A stretch of DNA of 64,000 nt from Thalassotalea mangrovi. GTDB taxonomy: Bacteria > Pseudomonadota > Gammaproteobacteria > Enterobacterales > Alteromonadaceae. Positions 43,949 through 52,299 of this stretch are shown piece by piece. The stretch spans positions 62,001 to 126,000 of the forward strand of contig NZ_SWDB01000010.1 in NCBI RefSeq assembly GCF_005116735.1. Direction: 5' to 3'. Each line of letters starts with the position of its first letter. The first letter of the stretch is position 1. The notes beneath the pieces are model-generated. The model did not search any database and was not told the origin of the DNA. It saw only the letters and a list, made by a program, of their open reading frames with translations. Both the position numbers and the translations under genes were made by a program.

Positions 43949-44116
43949 CAATTATTTTCTTCTTGTGGGGGTTATTAGTAACAACGCTGAACAAATCCTG
44001 TCGTTCAGATTGTATAAATTCTGGTTGCTGTAAAACTTTTATGGGATCAGGTGCTTTTTGAGATGGTTATTTATTATTGAAATTATTATTTTTAACACCG
44101 ATAGAACTAATTATGG

Positions 44117-44641
44117 TTACTTGCTTGTCACAGAAAACATATTTTTAGCGGCATCACTAAAAAATAAAAATGGCGTTTTCTTAAATTTTCTGAATTTTCT
44201 TCCCATCGCTGAATGACGAGGTTTAACGGTAGGTACTTTGACACTAAAACTCTGTGCCCGACTGTTATCTGGCTGAGGCTTACTGTTAGCGAGCTCATAA
44301 TAATGTTCAAATTTTTGTTGCACCTGATGCAATTGAGATAAAATTAGGCTGTTCTCTTGCTCTAACGTTTTCAGTCTTAATTCAAGTTTCGACTCGCTTT
44401 CATGATCAGTTTTTAGCTTTTCCTCCAAATGAGACTCCGTTAGATTTTGCTCATTGACTTCGGTAAGTTCTCGATTCAATCTGATATTTTCAGCATTCAG
44501 TAATTCATTTTGCTCAGTTACGCGCTCCAGGCGCACTTGTAACAAGCTCACTTGCGAACTCAATGCCTGATTAAGAGCATCTAAGTTATAACCGGCCGGT
44601 TCGCGACTCACTTTTTTATTGTTAAATTTCTTTTTTGTCAT
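44117..44641 (-). CDS. coiled-coil protein of the capsule operon
   Basis: A 174-residue protein with a basic N terminus (MTKKKFNNKKVSREP), then an uninterrupted heptad-rich coiled coil (about 22-110: LNQALSSQVSLLQVRLERVTEQNELLN and onward). The C terminus is Lys/Arg/Phe-rich (GRKFRKFKKTPFLFFSDAAKNMF) and could be amphipathic and bind membrane. No signal peptide or enzymatic motif. It sits between the polymerase and KpsD in the operon and may scaffold the biosynthetic complex, a role inferred from position only. About 170 bases separate it from the synthase gene. Confidence 0.7.
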   Translation of the reverse strand: MTKKKFNNKKVSREPAGYNLDALNQALSSQVSLLQVRLERVTEQNELLNAENIRLNRELTEVNEQNLTESHLEEKLKTDHESESKLELRLKTLEQENSLILSQLHQVQQKFEHYYELANSKPQPDNSRAQSFSVKVPTVKPRHSAMGRKFRKFKKTPFLFFSDAAKNMFSVTSK

Positions 44642-44713
44642 TTTATTAATGCCCTATGGCGTTTCAGGTTTTGGGTAGTAGAAAAAAGAACTCATCACCA
44701 GGATAAGTTGGAA

Positions 44714-46363
44714 TTAAATCCCTATCACAACAGCTGCAGAAATGGCGATTTGATAAATAACCTGGAAGATATCCTTGGTAAGTTGCCACTCTTTCATATC
44801 TGGCTTTGCCAGAACGAAAATCTCATCGCCTGCCTCAACTAAGGTTTCTTTAGTTAACTGGCGGCCTTCAATTTTGACAAAATCGCCATTGGGCTTTTGC
44901 AGTAAAATATTAACGTTATCCCAATCGTCATTAGCACCACCGGCTTTAGCGATAAAATCTTCCACGCTCATATCTGCTTTAAACGCGATAGCTGTTGGGA
45001 AAAGCACTTCTCCGTGTACCATTACCAGGTTGCGCTTGCTCGGGATGACTACCTGGTCGCCTTGTTGCAGGATGATTTTATCCGGAGCATAGCCTTCAGA
45101 CAGCAGCACCTGACCTTTAGGTTGCACCTGACGAGCTTTTTCAATCCATTGTAAGATAACTTTGGCTTCGGCTTCACGTAATTGCGCCGCTTCAACGGAG
45201 TTTGAACGCGCTGTCAAAACCGTCTGTTCCAGTGAGCTTAATGAAGCGTCTAACATTTCTTTTTGTCGACGAGCCACAGAGCGGCGAAACAGCTGGATAG
45301 CGCTGTCATTTGATAACTTGTTAAATTCGACCTTTTCCAGCAAATCAGCAAGGCTTGCGCCCCATGGCAACACCATTTCAAACTCGCTGTCATGCTCGCC
45401 AAGTACGTCGACACTAATACTGGTGGGTTTTAGTTGTGAAGAGACTTTGATTAATGCCCCAGGCTCAACGGCAATCGATGACAAATCGGTTTTGTTAAGC
45501 GGGTATTGCAACGCTTGTATTTCTTTAACTGCGCCGGTTTGAACCTTGTTGTGCTGAGGTTCAATGATGGTAATATGGGTGGCCTTATCATTTGGAATAA
45601 CAGCTGCCATGACATCGGAAAGTTTTGCACTGGCTCGTTTGATTTCATACTTACCCTGAAACCCAACTTCGCCTTCAATTTCAACTTCACCCTGCTTTGG
45701 ACCAACAAATATTACATCGCCATCTTGCAACTGCATGACCGGAAGTTCACCACGTTGCAGGAAATCATACAGGTCGATATCGTAGCGAAGTTCGTTATCA
45801 CGTTTTACCTGAATATTACGCATGCTGCCGATGTCCTGACGCACACCACCGGCCAAATCAATAAAGCGAAAAATGCTATCAGCACTTTGGCCTTCATAAA
45901 GCCCTGGATTAGTCACCAGCCCGGATAGAAAGACCTTCACTTTCTGACTGGAAACTAAATTTACGTACGCTTCAACATTGGCTTTATAAACTCGCTGTAC
46001 GCTCTTATTAACCAGCTCGTTAAGATCAGCGTTGCTGACTCCCAATACTTTGATTGGCCCGACTTTGGGAATAAAGATATTGCCGCGGGGATCTACGGTG
46101 AGGGTTTCCTGAAAGTTGACGCCGCCCCATAGCTGCACCAACAGTAAATCTCCCTGGGTAATTTTATAGTTAGGATTAATCGCAGAGAATGAAGTATCTT
46201 TGAATCCACCATTGAAAACCCAGTCACCGTAGAGGTTTTTTAGGTTACTTTGGTCTATCGTTGCTTTATTTTCATCCGTGGCACTTTGGGAAATGCTAAT
46301 CGAGCTATGAGCAACCCCTGCATACAATGCCAAGCTTGTAGCAAGTAACAATGCCTTCATCAT
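44714..46363 (-). CDS. kpsD: KpsD-like polysaccharide export protein
   Basis: A 549-residue periplasmic/outer-membrane capsule export protein. A signal peptide (LLLATSLALYAGVAHS) is not followed by a lipobox Cys, as in KpsD. The Poly_export domain (ITQGDLLLVQLWGGVNFQETLTVDPRGNIFIPKVGPIKVLG) is followed by SLBB-type repeats (VFLSGLVTNPGLYEG, VEIEGEVGFQGKYEIKRA, VMVHGEVLFPTAIAFKADMSVEDFI). A hydrophobic segment ends the chain (IFQVIYQIAISAAVVIGI). KpsD links the inner-membrane ABC exporter and KpsE to the cell surface. The start overlaps the KpsE stop (ATGA). Confidence 0.9.
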   Translation of the reverse strand: MMKALLLATSLALYAGVAHSSISISQSATDENKATIDQSNLKNLYGDWVFNGGFKDTSFSAINPNYKITQGDLLLVQLWGGVNFQETLTVDPRGNIFIPKVGPIKVLGVSNADLNELVNKSVQRVYKANVEAYVNLVSSQKVKVFLSGLVTNPGLYEGQSADSIFRFIDLAGGVRQDIGSMRNIQVKRDNELRYDIDLYDFLQRGELPVMQLQDGDVIFVGPKQGEVEIEGEVGFQGKYEIKRASAKLSDVMAAVIPNDKATHITIIEPQHNKVQTGAVKEIQALQYPLNKTDLSSIAVEPGALIKVSSQLKPTSISVDVLGEHDSEFEMVLPWGASLADLLEKVEFNKLSNDSAIQLFRRSVARRQKEMLDASLSSLEQTVLTARSNSVEAAQLREAEAKVILQWIEKARQVQPKGQVLLSEGYAPDKIILQQGDQVVIPSKRNLVMVHGEVLFPTAIAFKADMSVEDFIAKAGGANDDWDNVNILLQKPNGDFVKIEGRQLTKETLVEAGDEIFVLAKPDMKEWQLTKDIFQVIYQIAISAAVVIGI

Positions 46364-47559
46364 TCTTGATGTTCCTTTATTATTGTGTAAATCATGCGTC
46401 CGACTCCGTACATTAGGAGTAAAGAGACAAACCAGGTAATAATGCTGTAAATACGTCTTGGATATTTTTGTTCCTGTGCTAATGCTGGGTATTCAATCAC
46501 CAATAAATGCTTGACCTTACCGTACGCATCCGCTCGAACTTTTTCCATATTGACCAACGCTGAAGTGTACAAATCAGCCGCCAACTCAGTCTTTAATTTA
46601 ATCTCGGCAAAGTCCCGGTTTACTTTATTCAGCGACACCTGATCTTTTTCAGTCAATCGTGCCTGCTCCTGAGCAATTTGTGCTTTTAGCGATTCAATCC
46701 GAGTTTTTTTGGTGCGTACATCCACCGAGTCTTCGCGCATCACTACCAGAAGAGACTTTAATTCCGTTTGTTCTTTAATAAGTTCCATTTCCATCTGGTT
46801 AATCGCTTCAACCAGAGCGCCCCCCTGAACCTCAGGGCTATATAATTTGTAATCATCCTGAAATTTCACCAGATTGGTTTGTTGGGTTGAGAGTTGTTGA
46901 TGAGCGCGGGCGATTTCCTGCTCAGCATAGTCTAGTTGCTGCTGCATCATCTTATGACTTAAGTCATTAATGAAGGATTCACTGATCGTTAGTAACTGGT
47001 TGGCTACCTGTAGTGAGTAGTCTTCATCGAATGTCTGTACCTCAATCAAAAGAACATCTGACATTTCATCATGAATCACCGTAATCCGTTTTTGATAATA
47101 CTTGATGTACTCTTCATTCGAGCTGTTCTCATTGAGCCTGGAAAAGTAATCCCATTGAGAACTTTCAAAATGCGCTTTAAGATCAACCGTCTCATTCAGC
47201 TTCATTGCCATTTCCCTGGACTCAATAAACTTTTGCAAGATTAATGCATCGCGCATGGATGGCGAACTACCACCTAAAGCTGCTAACCCGCCAAGTGCCA
47301 GGTCATTACTTCCAGACTCTTTTACCACAAACTGAGTTTCTGAAACGTAGCGCGGACTTGCCAGCATTGAATAGTAAACAACGACCATTAAAGACGCGGC
47401 CAGGACAATGGCAAATGAACCAAATTTAGCCCAGGTGAGATAAAGGGTTTTTCGGGTGCTGACAAAAGCCTTCGAGTCGGCAACAAATAACTTAGGGTCG
47501 CGCTTTAGTTTGCGCACTTTACGCTGCAATGGCGTCAACTGATTAGCGGTTTGAGACAT
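46360..47559 (-). CDS. kpsE: KpsE-like capsule export inner-membrane protein
   Basis: A 399-residue polysaccharide co-polymerase (PCP-3) with membrane helices near both ends: FGSFAIVLAASLMVVVYYSML (about 46-66) and IYSIITWFVSLLLMYGVGRMI near the C terminus. The long periplasmic part is coiled coil. SPRYVSETQFVVKESG after the first helix is the conserved Wzz/KpsE-type motif. It bridges the KpsMT transporter and KpsD. Length is close to E. coli KpsE (382). Its start overlaps the KpsT gene by 17 bases. Confidence 0.92.
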   Translation of the reverse strand: MSQTANQLTPLQRKVRKLKRDPKLFVADSKAFVSTRKTLYLTWAKFGSFAIVLAASLMVVVYYSMLASPRYVSETQFVVKESGSNDLALGGLAALGGSSPSMRDALILQKFIESREMAMKLNETVDLKAHFESSQWDYFSRLNENSSNEEYIKYYQKRITVIHDEMSDVLLIEVQTFDEDYSLQVANQLLTISESFINDLSHKMMQQQLDYAEQEIARAHQQLSTQQTNLVKFQDDYKLYSPEVQGGALVEAINQMEMELIKEQTELKSLLVVMREDSVDVRTKKTRIESLKAQIAQEQARLTEKDQVSLNKVNRDFAEIKLKTELAADLYTSALVNMEKVRADAYGKVKHLLVIEYPALAQEQKYPRRIYSIITWFVSLLLMYGVGRMIYTIIKEHQE

Positions 47560-48214
47560 AACGAGTTTCGTATTCTTCTATGGCATCATCAAGGGAGTCA
47601 AAATAATGCAGTTGTTGGTTATATATCACCAGGCCAGCATCGCAGAATCGTTTTAATTCGGCGACAGAGTGGTTGACCATGATTAACTTGGTTTGGGCGT
47701 ACTTTTCTTTCATTAACGCCTCACTTTTTTTCTTGAAATTGGCATCACCAACGGCAGACAGTTCGTCAATGAGTAAAACATCAAAGTTAAAGTCAAACCC
47801 CATGGTAAGCCCAAATGTCACGCGGGAGCGCATGCCACTGGAATAGGTTTTTACTGGCTCGTCAAAAAACTTGCCGATTTCGGCAAAATCACGAACTTTA
47901 TTTTCGATCTCACGAGTATCTTTATACCCATGAATTCGAGCGACAAAACGAACATTTTCACGCCCAGACATCGATCCCTGTAAACCGCCCTGCAAACCCA
48001 GGGGCCAGGAAATGCGTTTATCCGAGGATATCTTGCCACGATTAGGCAAGTCGGCACCTCCCAGCATCCGAACCAGAGTTGATTTACCTGCACCGTTAGG
48101 ACCTAGAATGGCGACATTACGATCGGTCGGCAATTCGATACTCACATCCTTTAAAATGTAATGCCGACCTTGTTTGGTTTTGTAATACTTACTTAAGTTT
48201 TCAAGCTTAATCAT
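47543..48214 (-). CDS. kpsT: KpsT-like capsule ABC transporter ATPase
   Basis: A 223-residue ABC ATPase powering capsule export. The Walker A motif GPNGAGKS is at 38-45, the signature YSSGMRSRVTFGLTMGF is a KpsT-type variant of LSGGQ, and the Walker B motif is FDVLLIDELSAVGD. The switch His lies in MVNHS. Short length and sequence style are typical of group 2 capsule exporters rather than O-antigen Wzt proteins, which have an extra C-terminal domain. Its ATG overlaps the KpsM stop. Confidence 0.95.
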   Translation of the reverse strand: MIKLENLSKYYKTKQGRHYILKDVSIELPTDRNVAILGPNGAGKSTLVRMLGGADLPNRGKISSDKRISWPLGLQGGLQGSMSGRENVRFVARIHGYKDTREIENKVRDFAEIGKFFDEPVKTYSSGMRSRVTFGLTMGFDFNFDVLLIDELSAVGDANFKKKSEALMKEKYAQTKLIMVNHSVAELKRFCDAGLVIYNQQLHYFDSLDDAIEEYETRYVSNR

Positions 48215-48990
48215 TGGGTAACAAACTTAAGACGATTAATTTGATAACTGCCTAGCCCTAATGCCAGACATCCCAACGATACCACAGATAGATAGGCCCA
48301 ATCACCAACAGGTGTTTGATAACTAGAGAAAAACGCATCCCGACTTAATTCCATGACGTGAAATACAGGGTTCCAGTCAAACAGGAACCAGTACTTAGCT
48401 GGTATCATGGTCGCGCAAAAGAAAATTCCGGAAATAAAAAACATTGGCATCAAAACAATACTGAGTAGTTTTGGCGTATCTTCCCAATATATTGTCGCAG
48501 AACAAAGCGCCAGCCCAAGGCCAAGGCACATCACAACCAATAACAAGGTAGCAAGCAATAGCTTTAAAAAATCATCAGGAACTGCGTCGATACCTAACCA
48601 GGTTAAAATTAACGCTACCAGCAGGTAAACTACGACAAAGGCAACCAACTCAATCAATAATCTGGTAATTACCGGATCGATCGGCGCAACCTGGCGGTAA
48701 CCAAATAAGGCTTTGTTAGAGGATACCGCAGCGGATAGCTGGGGTAAGAGTTTGGAAAACAACTTATAGGGTAAGATTGCGACTATTAAAAACAGAGAAA
48801 TTGGTACACCGGTAATACTCTCCCGCCCAATCAATGTGAAAATAGTTGCCATAAACGCAACCTGAGCAATGGGGTCAAATAGAGCCCAGAAGTAGCCCAG
48901 CCGATTTGAGCCAAAGCGTGTTTTTACTTCACGAAGTAATAGCGCATTGACCGTGTCCGCCATGATTTGCCAGGAGTTTCTTTTTATCAT
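48211..48990 (-). CDS. kpsM: KpsM-like capsule ABC transporter permease
   Basis: A 259-residue ABC-2 permease with about six membrane helices. The cytoplasmic N terminus MADTVNALLLREVKTRFGSNRLGYFWALFDP is the conserved ABC-2 entry, followed by FLIVAILPYKLF, LIELVAFVVVYLLVALILTW, LLATLLLVVMCLGLGLALC and VLMPMFFISGIFFCATMIP. With KpsT it exports the finished lipid-linked polysaccharide across the inner membrane. Overlaps KpsT by ATGA and follows kpsF by 17 bases. Confidence 0.95.
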   Translation of the reverse strand: MIKRNSWQIMADTVNALLLREVKTRFGSNRLGYFWALFDPIAQVAFMATIFTLIGRESITGVPISLFLIVAILPYKLFSKLLPQLSAAVSSNKALFGYRQVAPIDPVITRLLIELVAFVVVYLLVALILTWLGIDAVPDDFLKLLLATLLLVVMCLGLGLALCSATIYWEDTPKLLSIVLMPMFFISGIFFCATMIPAKYWFLFDWNPVFHVMELSRDAFFSSYQTPVGDWAYLSVVSLGCLALGLGSYQINRLKFVTQ

Positions 48991-49007
48991 CGACTGCTTC
49001 GAAATAA

Positions 49008-49994
49008 TTACTGATAAAAACTCAACAGGCCGGATACCTTACCGGTACCATCAACCGCCAAAAGTTGCTTAATATGACTGTCACGCATCAGGTTCTCTGC
49101 TTCGATCACTTTGGCATCTTCATTGATGGTGATTGGGTCGGTTGACATTATGTCCTGAGCGACAACGGTGTTTAGGTTTTCGCCTGAAACTAAGGCTCGA
49201 CGCAAGTCACCATCGGTAATAACACCGAGCAATTTATCGCCGTCGACCACGATTGCGATACCATGTTGTGATTTTGTCATCACCATAATGGCATGCTGCA
49301 TCGGATCGTTTTTCGGAATAAACGGTAGGTTGTCTTTATGCATGACGTCTTTTACCCGAGTCAGTAATCGACGTCCTAAACTGCCACCAGGATGAAATTT
49401 AGCAAAGTCCTGTGGTTGAAAGTCACGCATGTGCATCAGACCGATGGCCAACGCATCGCCCAGTACTAATGTCGCAGTAGTAGACGTAGTAGGTGCTAAC
49501 TCATTCGGGCACACTTCTTTTTCAATTTGTATTTCCAGGGCGATATCGCAGTTGCGAGCCAGTGTGCTTTCAGGATTGCCGGTAATTCCAACAATTTTAT
49601 TACCAAATGCCTGCAGAGAAGGAACCAGCTTTAACACTTCATCGGTTTCGCCACTGTTGGTGATTAATACCACCACATCTTTGGCACGTAGCATGCCCAG
49701 ATCACCATGAAAGGCTTCACCGGGGTGAATAAAAAACGATGGTGTTCCGGTTGAGGCAAGAGTTGCAGCGATTTTCTGACCGATAATACCGGACTTGCCC
49801 ATGCCTGATACAACCACCCGGCCTGAACAGTTAAATAGCAGGTTCAGCACATCAATAAACGACTGACCAAGACCATTGGCCATGCGTTGAACCTGACGTG
49901 CTTGTTCAATCATCGTCTGCTGAGCCAGGATTAAAGCATCCTCTGCACTGCGATCCAGCTCGGGTAATTTAATCTCAAACTCTTCCATATTCAC
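49008..49994 (-). CDS. kpsF: KpsF/KdsD-like D-arabinose-5-phosphate isomerase
   Basis: A 328-residue isomerase converting ribulose-5-phosphate to arabinose-5-phosphate, the first committed step of Kdo synthesis. The SIS domain (about 50-190) shows VVSGMGKSGIIGQKIAATLASTGTPSFFIHPGEAFHGDLGM and LITNSGETDEV. Two CBS domains follow (about 210-328: VKDVMHKDNLPFI, VTDGDLRRAL, QDIMSTDPITI). Its place ahead of kpsM fits the kps gene order of E. coli group 2 capsules and supports a poly-Kdo linker made by KpsC and KpsS in the same operon. Confidence 0.94.
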   Translation of the reverse strand: MNMEEFEIKLPELDRSAEDALILAQQTMIEQARQVQRMANGLGQSFIDVLNLLFNCSGRVVVSGMGKSGIIGQKIAATLASTGTPSFFIHPGEAFHGDLGMLRAKDVVVLITNSGETDEVLKLVPSLQAFGNKIVGITGNPESTLARNCDIALEIQIEKEVCPNELAPTTSTTATLVLGDALAIGLMHMRDFQPQDFAKFHPGGSLGRRLLTRVKDVMHKDNLPFIPKNDPMQHAIMVMTKSQHGIAIVVDGDKLLGVITDGDLRRALVSGENLNTVVAQDIMSTDPITINEDAKVIEAENLMRDSHIKQLLAVDGTGKVSGLLSFYQ

Positions 49995-50062
49995 TCCTCT
50001 GTCTCAACTGGCTATCTAACACTTACACAACTCGCCGGCGACAGATTTCTATGCTCGTAAAA

Positions 50063-50097
50063 CGCGCATAGGGAAATCCATGACTTCCCTATGCGAT
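50063..50097. terminator. long perfect hairpin inside the capsule operon
   Basis: An 11-bp perfect stem, CGCATAGGGAA / TTCCCTATGCG, with a nine-base loop lies in the 130-bp gap between the phosphatase gene and kpsF. On the minus strand it is followed by CGTTTTA, a weak T-run. It could be an attenuator or RNA-processing site that separates expression of the Wza/PTP genes from the kps genes. Confidence 0.5.
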
Positions 50098-50124
50098 GAT
50101 ACCGGTAAGCAGCTTTATAGCCCT

Positions 50125-50556
50125 TTAAGTAAGCTTTTCCGCCCACTGTTGACAATGCTTGTTAATTAATCCGTAGGCCAATTCAAAAATTTCCTGGCTA
50201 CGTTTATATGGATCCGGGACTTCCTCGTCGCCGTTCCATTTACCCAGCAGCATCGTCTTCCCGGATGCGGTTGGGTACTTAGTACGAATGGCATTGATAT
50301 GCCGCTGCTCCATTGCCAGGATCAAATCCGCTTCAGCAACCATTTGTTCAGTAATCTGACGAGCCTGATGACCTTTAGTATCAATGCCATCTTGCGTCAA
50401 TAACTGAGCCATACTCTCTTCAATGCCATGATCGATAACCGCACCAAGACCAGCCGAGGTAACGGATTTATTAGCCAGTTGTTGTTGCAATAGACGCTCT
50501 GCCGCAGGACTGCGGCAGATATTTCCAACACAAACGATGAGGATATTATTGAACAT
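50125..50556 (-). CDS. low-molecular-weight protein tyrosine phosphatase (Wzb-like)
   Basis: A 143-residue LMW-PTP. The P-loop is VCVGNICRSP with nucleophilic Cys9 and Arg15, and the general acid is Asp in EVPDPYKRS (about 114). In capsule and exopolysaccharide loci this enzyme (Wzb) removes phosphate from the tyrosine kinase Wzc. No Wzc-type kinase or Wzy polymerase is in the window, so its partner must be elsewhere or the enzyme has been retained from a group 1/4-type module. It follows the Wza-like gene by 20 bases. Confidence 0.9.
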   Translation of the reverse strand: MFNNILIVCVGNICRSPAAERLLQQQLANKSVTSAGLGAVIDHGIEESMAQLLTQDGIDTKGHQARQITEQMVAEADLILAMEQRHINAIRTKYPTASGKTMLLGKWNGDEEVPDPYKRSQEIFELAYGLINKHCQQWAEKLT

Positions 50557-50576
50557 GGCCTTACTTTACATTCCGA

Positions 50577-51698
50577 TTAGTTTTGGAAACGATCGACACT
50601 ATCGCTTATATTTCGAATGGCGTTGAAGGTCGGGAACAGCTGAACTAATACTTTGTTCCAACGTGAAACCGGAGCAGATGTTACATACACGATATCCATC
50701 GGTTTCAATTCGAATTGGGTACTTAGGATAAGTGCCGCACCGTTGGATGCATCAAGTTGGTAAACATCCACTAACTTGTCCGCCTGCTGCGACGCACGCA
50801 ATACAAAAATACCACTGGCGTCTGCGGTGGCTTCATTGATACCACCGGTGTTGTTCAGTGCTTCTGCCAGGGTTAAGCCTTCGCGATCGATACGCTGGGT
50901 AGTCGGTTGTTCCACATCGCCCATCACAAACACTTTTAATGCGTCGTTGCGTGGTACATGAATAATATCATTGTGTGACAACAAGCGGTTTTGGCTCATA
51001 TCCCCTTTTTGATATAGAGCGTATAAATCCAAAACTTCTTCTTTACTGCCCTGCTCAGTGTTAGTGGTTAACACTACGGAACGCCAGTCGGCGTTTGGTC
51101 CCAGGCCACCTGAAGTATTTAAAGCATCCAGCAACGTCATCGGCACATTAGTGATTGGCAGTACGGTTGGCTGTTTTACTTCACCGGTTACAAACGTGCG
51201 TTGTGAACGGAATGCCGCGACTGACACATCGATTTGCGGCTTTTCGATATAGCGGCTTAAGCGCTCAGTAATCAAATCACGCACCCTGCTAACGCTTAAC
51301 CCGGCTACCTTTACCTTACCTATGTATGGATAAAAGATGGTGCCATCAGCATGAACCACATTCCCCGCTTCACCGGCGGAACGGAACTGACCAGCAGGAA
51401 TGGTTAATTCAGGATGATCCCAGACGGTAATGTTAAGTACATCACCATGCCCGATGATATAGCTGTAATTATTTACTTCAGCTTCTAATACTTTGTTTTG
51501 TTGAGCAACAGGCTCGGCGGCCTTAAGGCGATTAATGACGTCCGGCGTCATTAACATGGCATTAATTTTCTCGGAGATATCGAAAGATTTTTCCGCCTCA
51601 TTGCGCTCGATATCGTCAACATGGCCACCAGGAACCAAACTACACGCCGATAAACCGGCCAACATCAGGGAAATTGTTACTGCTTTTAATTTGTTCAT
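50577..51698 (-). CDS. Wza-like outer-membrane polysaccharide export lipoprotein
   Basis: A 373-residue lipoprotein starting at the ATG of MNKLKAV; upstream in-frame codons lie in repeat DNA. The lipobox is LSACS with Cys19. The Poly_export domain (YIIGHGDVLNITVWDHPELTIPAG, DGTIFYPYIGKVKVAGLS) is followed by SLBB-type domains (TFVTGEVKQPTVLPITNVPMTLLDALNTSGGL, VFVMGDVEQPTTQRIDREGLTLAEALNNTGGI). The C terminus may cross the outer membrane as in Wza. It is the first gene of the capsule operon. The operon therefore has two OPX-type proteins, this one and KpsD. Confidence 0.9.
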   Translation of the reverse strand: MNKLKAVTISLMLAGLSACSLVPGGHVDDIERNEAEKSFDISEKINAMLMTPDVINRLKAAEPVAQQNKVLEAEVNNYSYIIGHGDVLNITVWDHPELTIPAGQFRSAGEAGNVVHADGTIFYPYIGKVKVAGLSVSRVRDLITERLSRYIEKPQIDVSVAAFRSQRTFVTGEVKQPTVLPITNVPMTLLDALNTSGGLGPNADWRSVVLTTNTEQGSKEEVLDLYALYQKGDMSQNRLLSHNDIIHVPRNDALKVFVMGDVEQPTTQRIDREGLTLAEALNNTGGINEATADASGIFVLRASQQADKLVDVYQLDASNGAALILSTQFELKPMDIVYVTSAPVSRWNKVLVQLFPTFNAIRNISDSVDRFQN

Positions 51699-51771
51699 GT
51701 AAATTGTCTTTGTTTTAATTTTACTTCGACTTTGACCGACTAAAATACCATGGCTTTTTGGTCTTTGAAAT

Positions 51772-51966
51772 AAGCTATGAGCACACTGCGCTCCGAGCAC
51801 ATTGCATTTCTAGCACGTTGCACTCCTAGCACATTACATTCCTAGCACATTACATTCCTAGCACGCTGTCGCTCCTAGTAGCTAGGCGTAATCTTTGATT
51901 GCATGCTAGGAATGATTTTCAATCATGTGCTAGGAACTAAATTTTCGATTTAGTGTGCTAGTAGCT
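51772..51966. repeat. family A hairpin array in the capsule leader
   Basis: CCTAGCACATTACATT-type short units lead into GTAATC-ttt-GATTGC, ATGATT-ttc-AATCAT and ACTAAAT...ATTTAGT hairpins joined by ATGCTAGGA and GTGCTAGGA. The array lies between the JUMPstart-like element and the first capsule gene, so it would be transcribed into the 5' untranslated leader. Confidence 0.8.
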
Positions 51967-51974
51967 TGTTTACC

Positions 51975-52006
51975 CACGCTTCCGCCCTTGGGTCTAGCTC
52001 CCAAAA
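51975..52006 (-). promoter_or_regulatory. JUMPstart/ops-like element upstream of the capsule operon
   Basis: The minus strand reads GGCGGAAGCGTG (51975-51986), one base different from the RfaH-recruiting ops sequence GGCGGTAGCGTG. It is preceded by a TGGGAGCT stretch resembling the TGGTAGCT part of JUMPstart elements. It sits about 280 bases upstream of the first capsule gene in the direction of transcription, where such leader elements normally lie. The changed base is one that RfaH contacts, so function is uncertain. Confidence 0.5.
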
Positions 52007-52254
52007 GCGAAAAACTCTCCGCCTACAACGAAAAAGTTAGTAATAATAGCGCGCAGGTTTCAGGCTTGGTGCCTTTTCCAAGCGAATAAGGCTGTTCGTT
52101 GACAACCTTAGTCACCCTTTGGCACCTTTAGACACCAATAATTTTTAACAGTGACGATGCACAGCATCGACACTTAGTATTAAGGCTTCAGGTCTCAGAA
52201 AACCAAATACCATTGTCAAATTTCAGAAACCTGAAACCCGAGACCGGAGACCTT

Positions 52255-52290
52255 TTAAAAGCACCGAAACGCGAGCCTCGGTGCTTAGCT
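52255..52290. terminator. hairpin terminator/attenuator upstream of the capsule operon
   Basis: A nine-bp stem, AAGCACCGA / TCGGTGCTT, is followed on the minus strand by TTTTAAAA. It could end transcription entering from the gene at 53.0-53.5 kb, or act within the capsule leader. Confidence 0.5.
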
Positions 52291-52299
52291 TGGCTTTTT

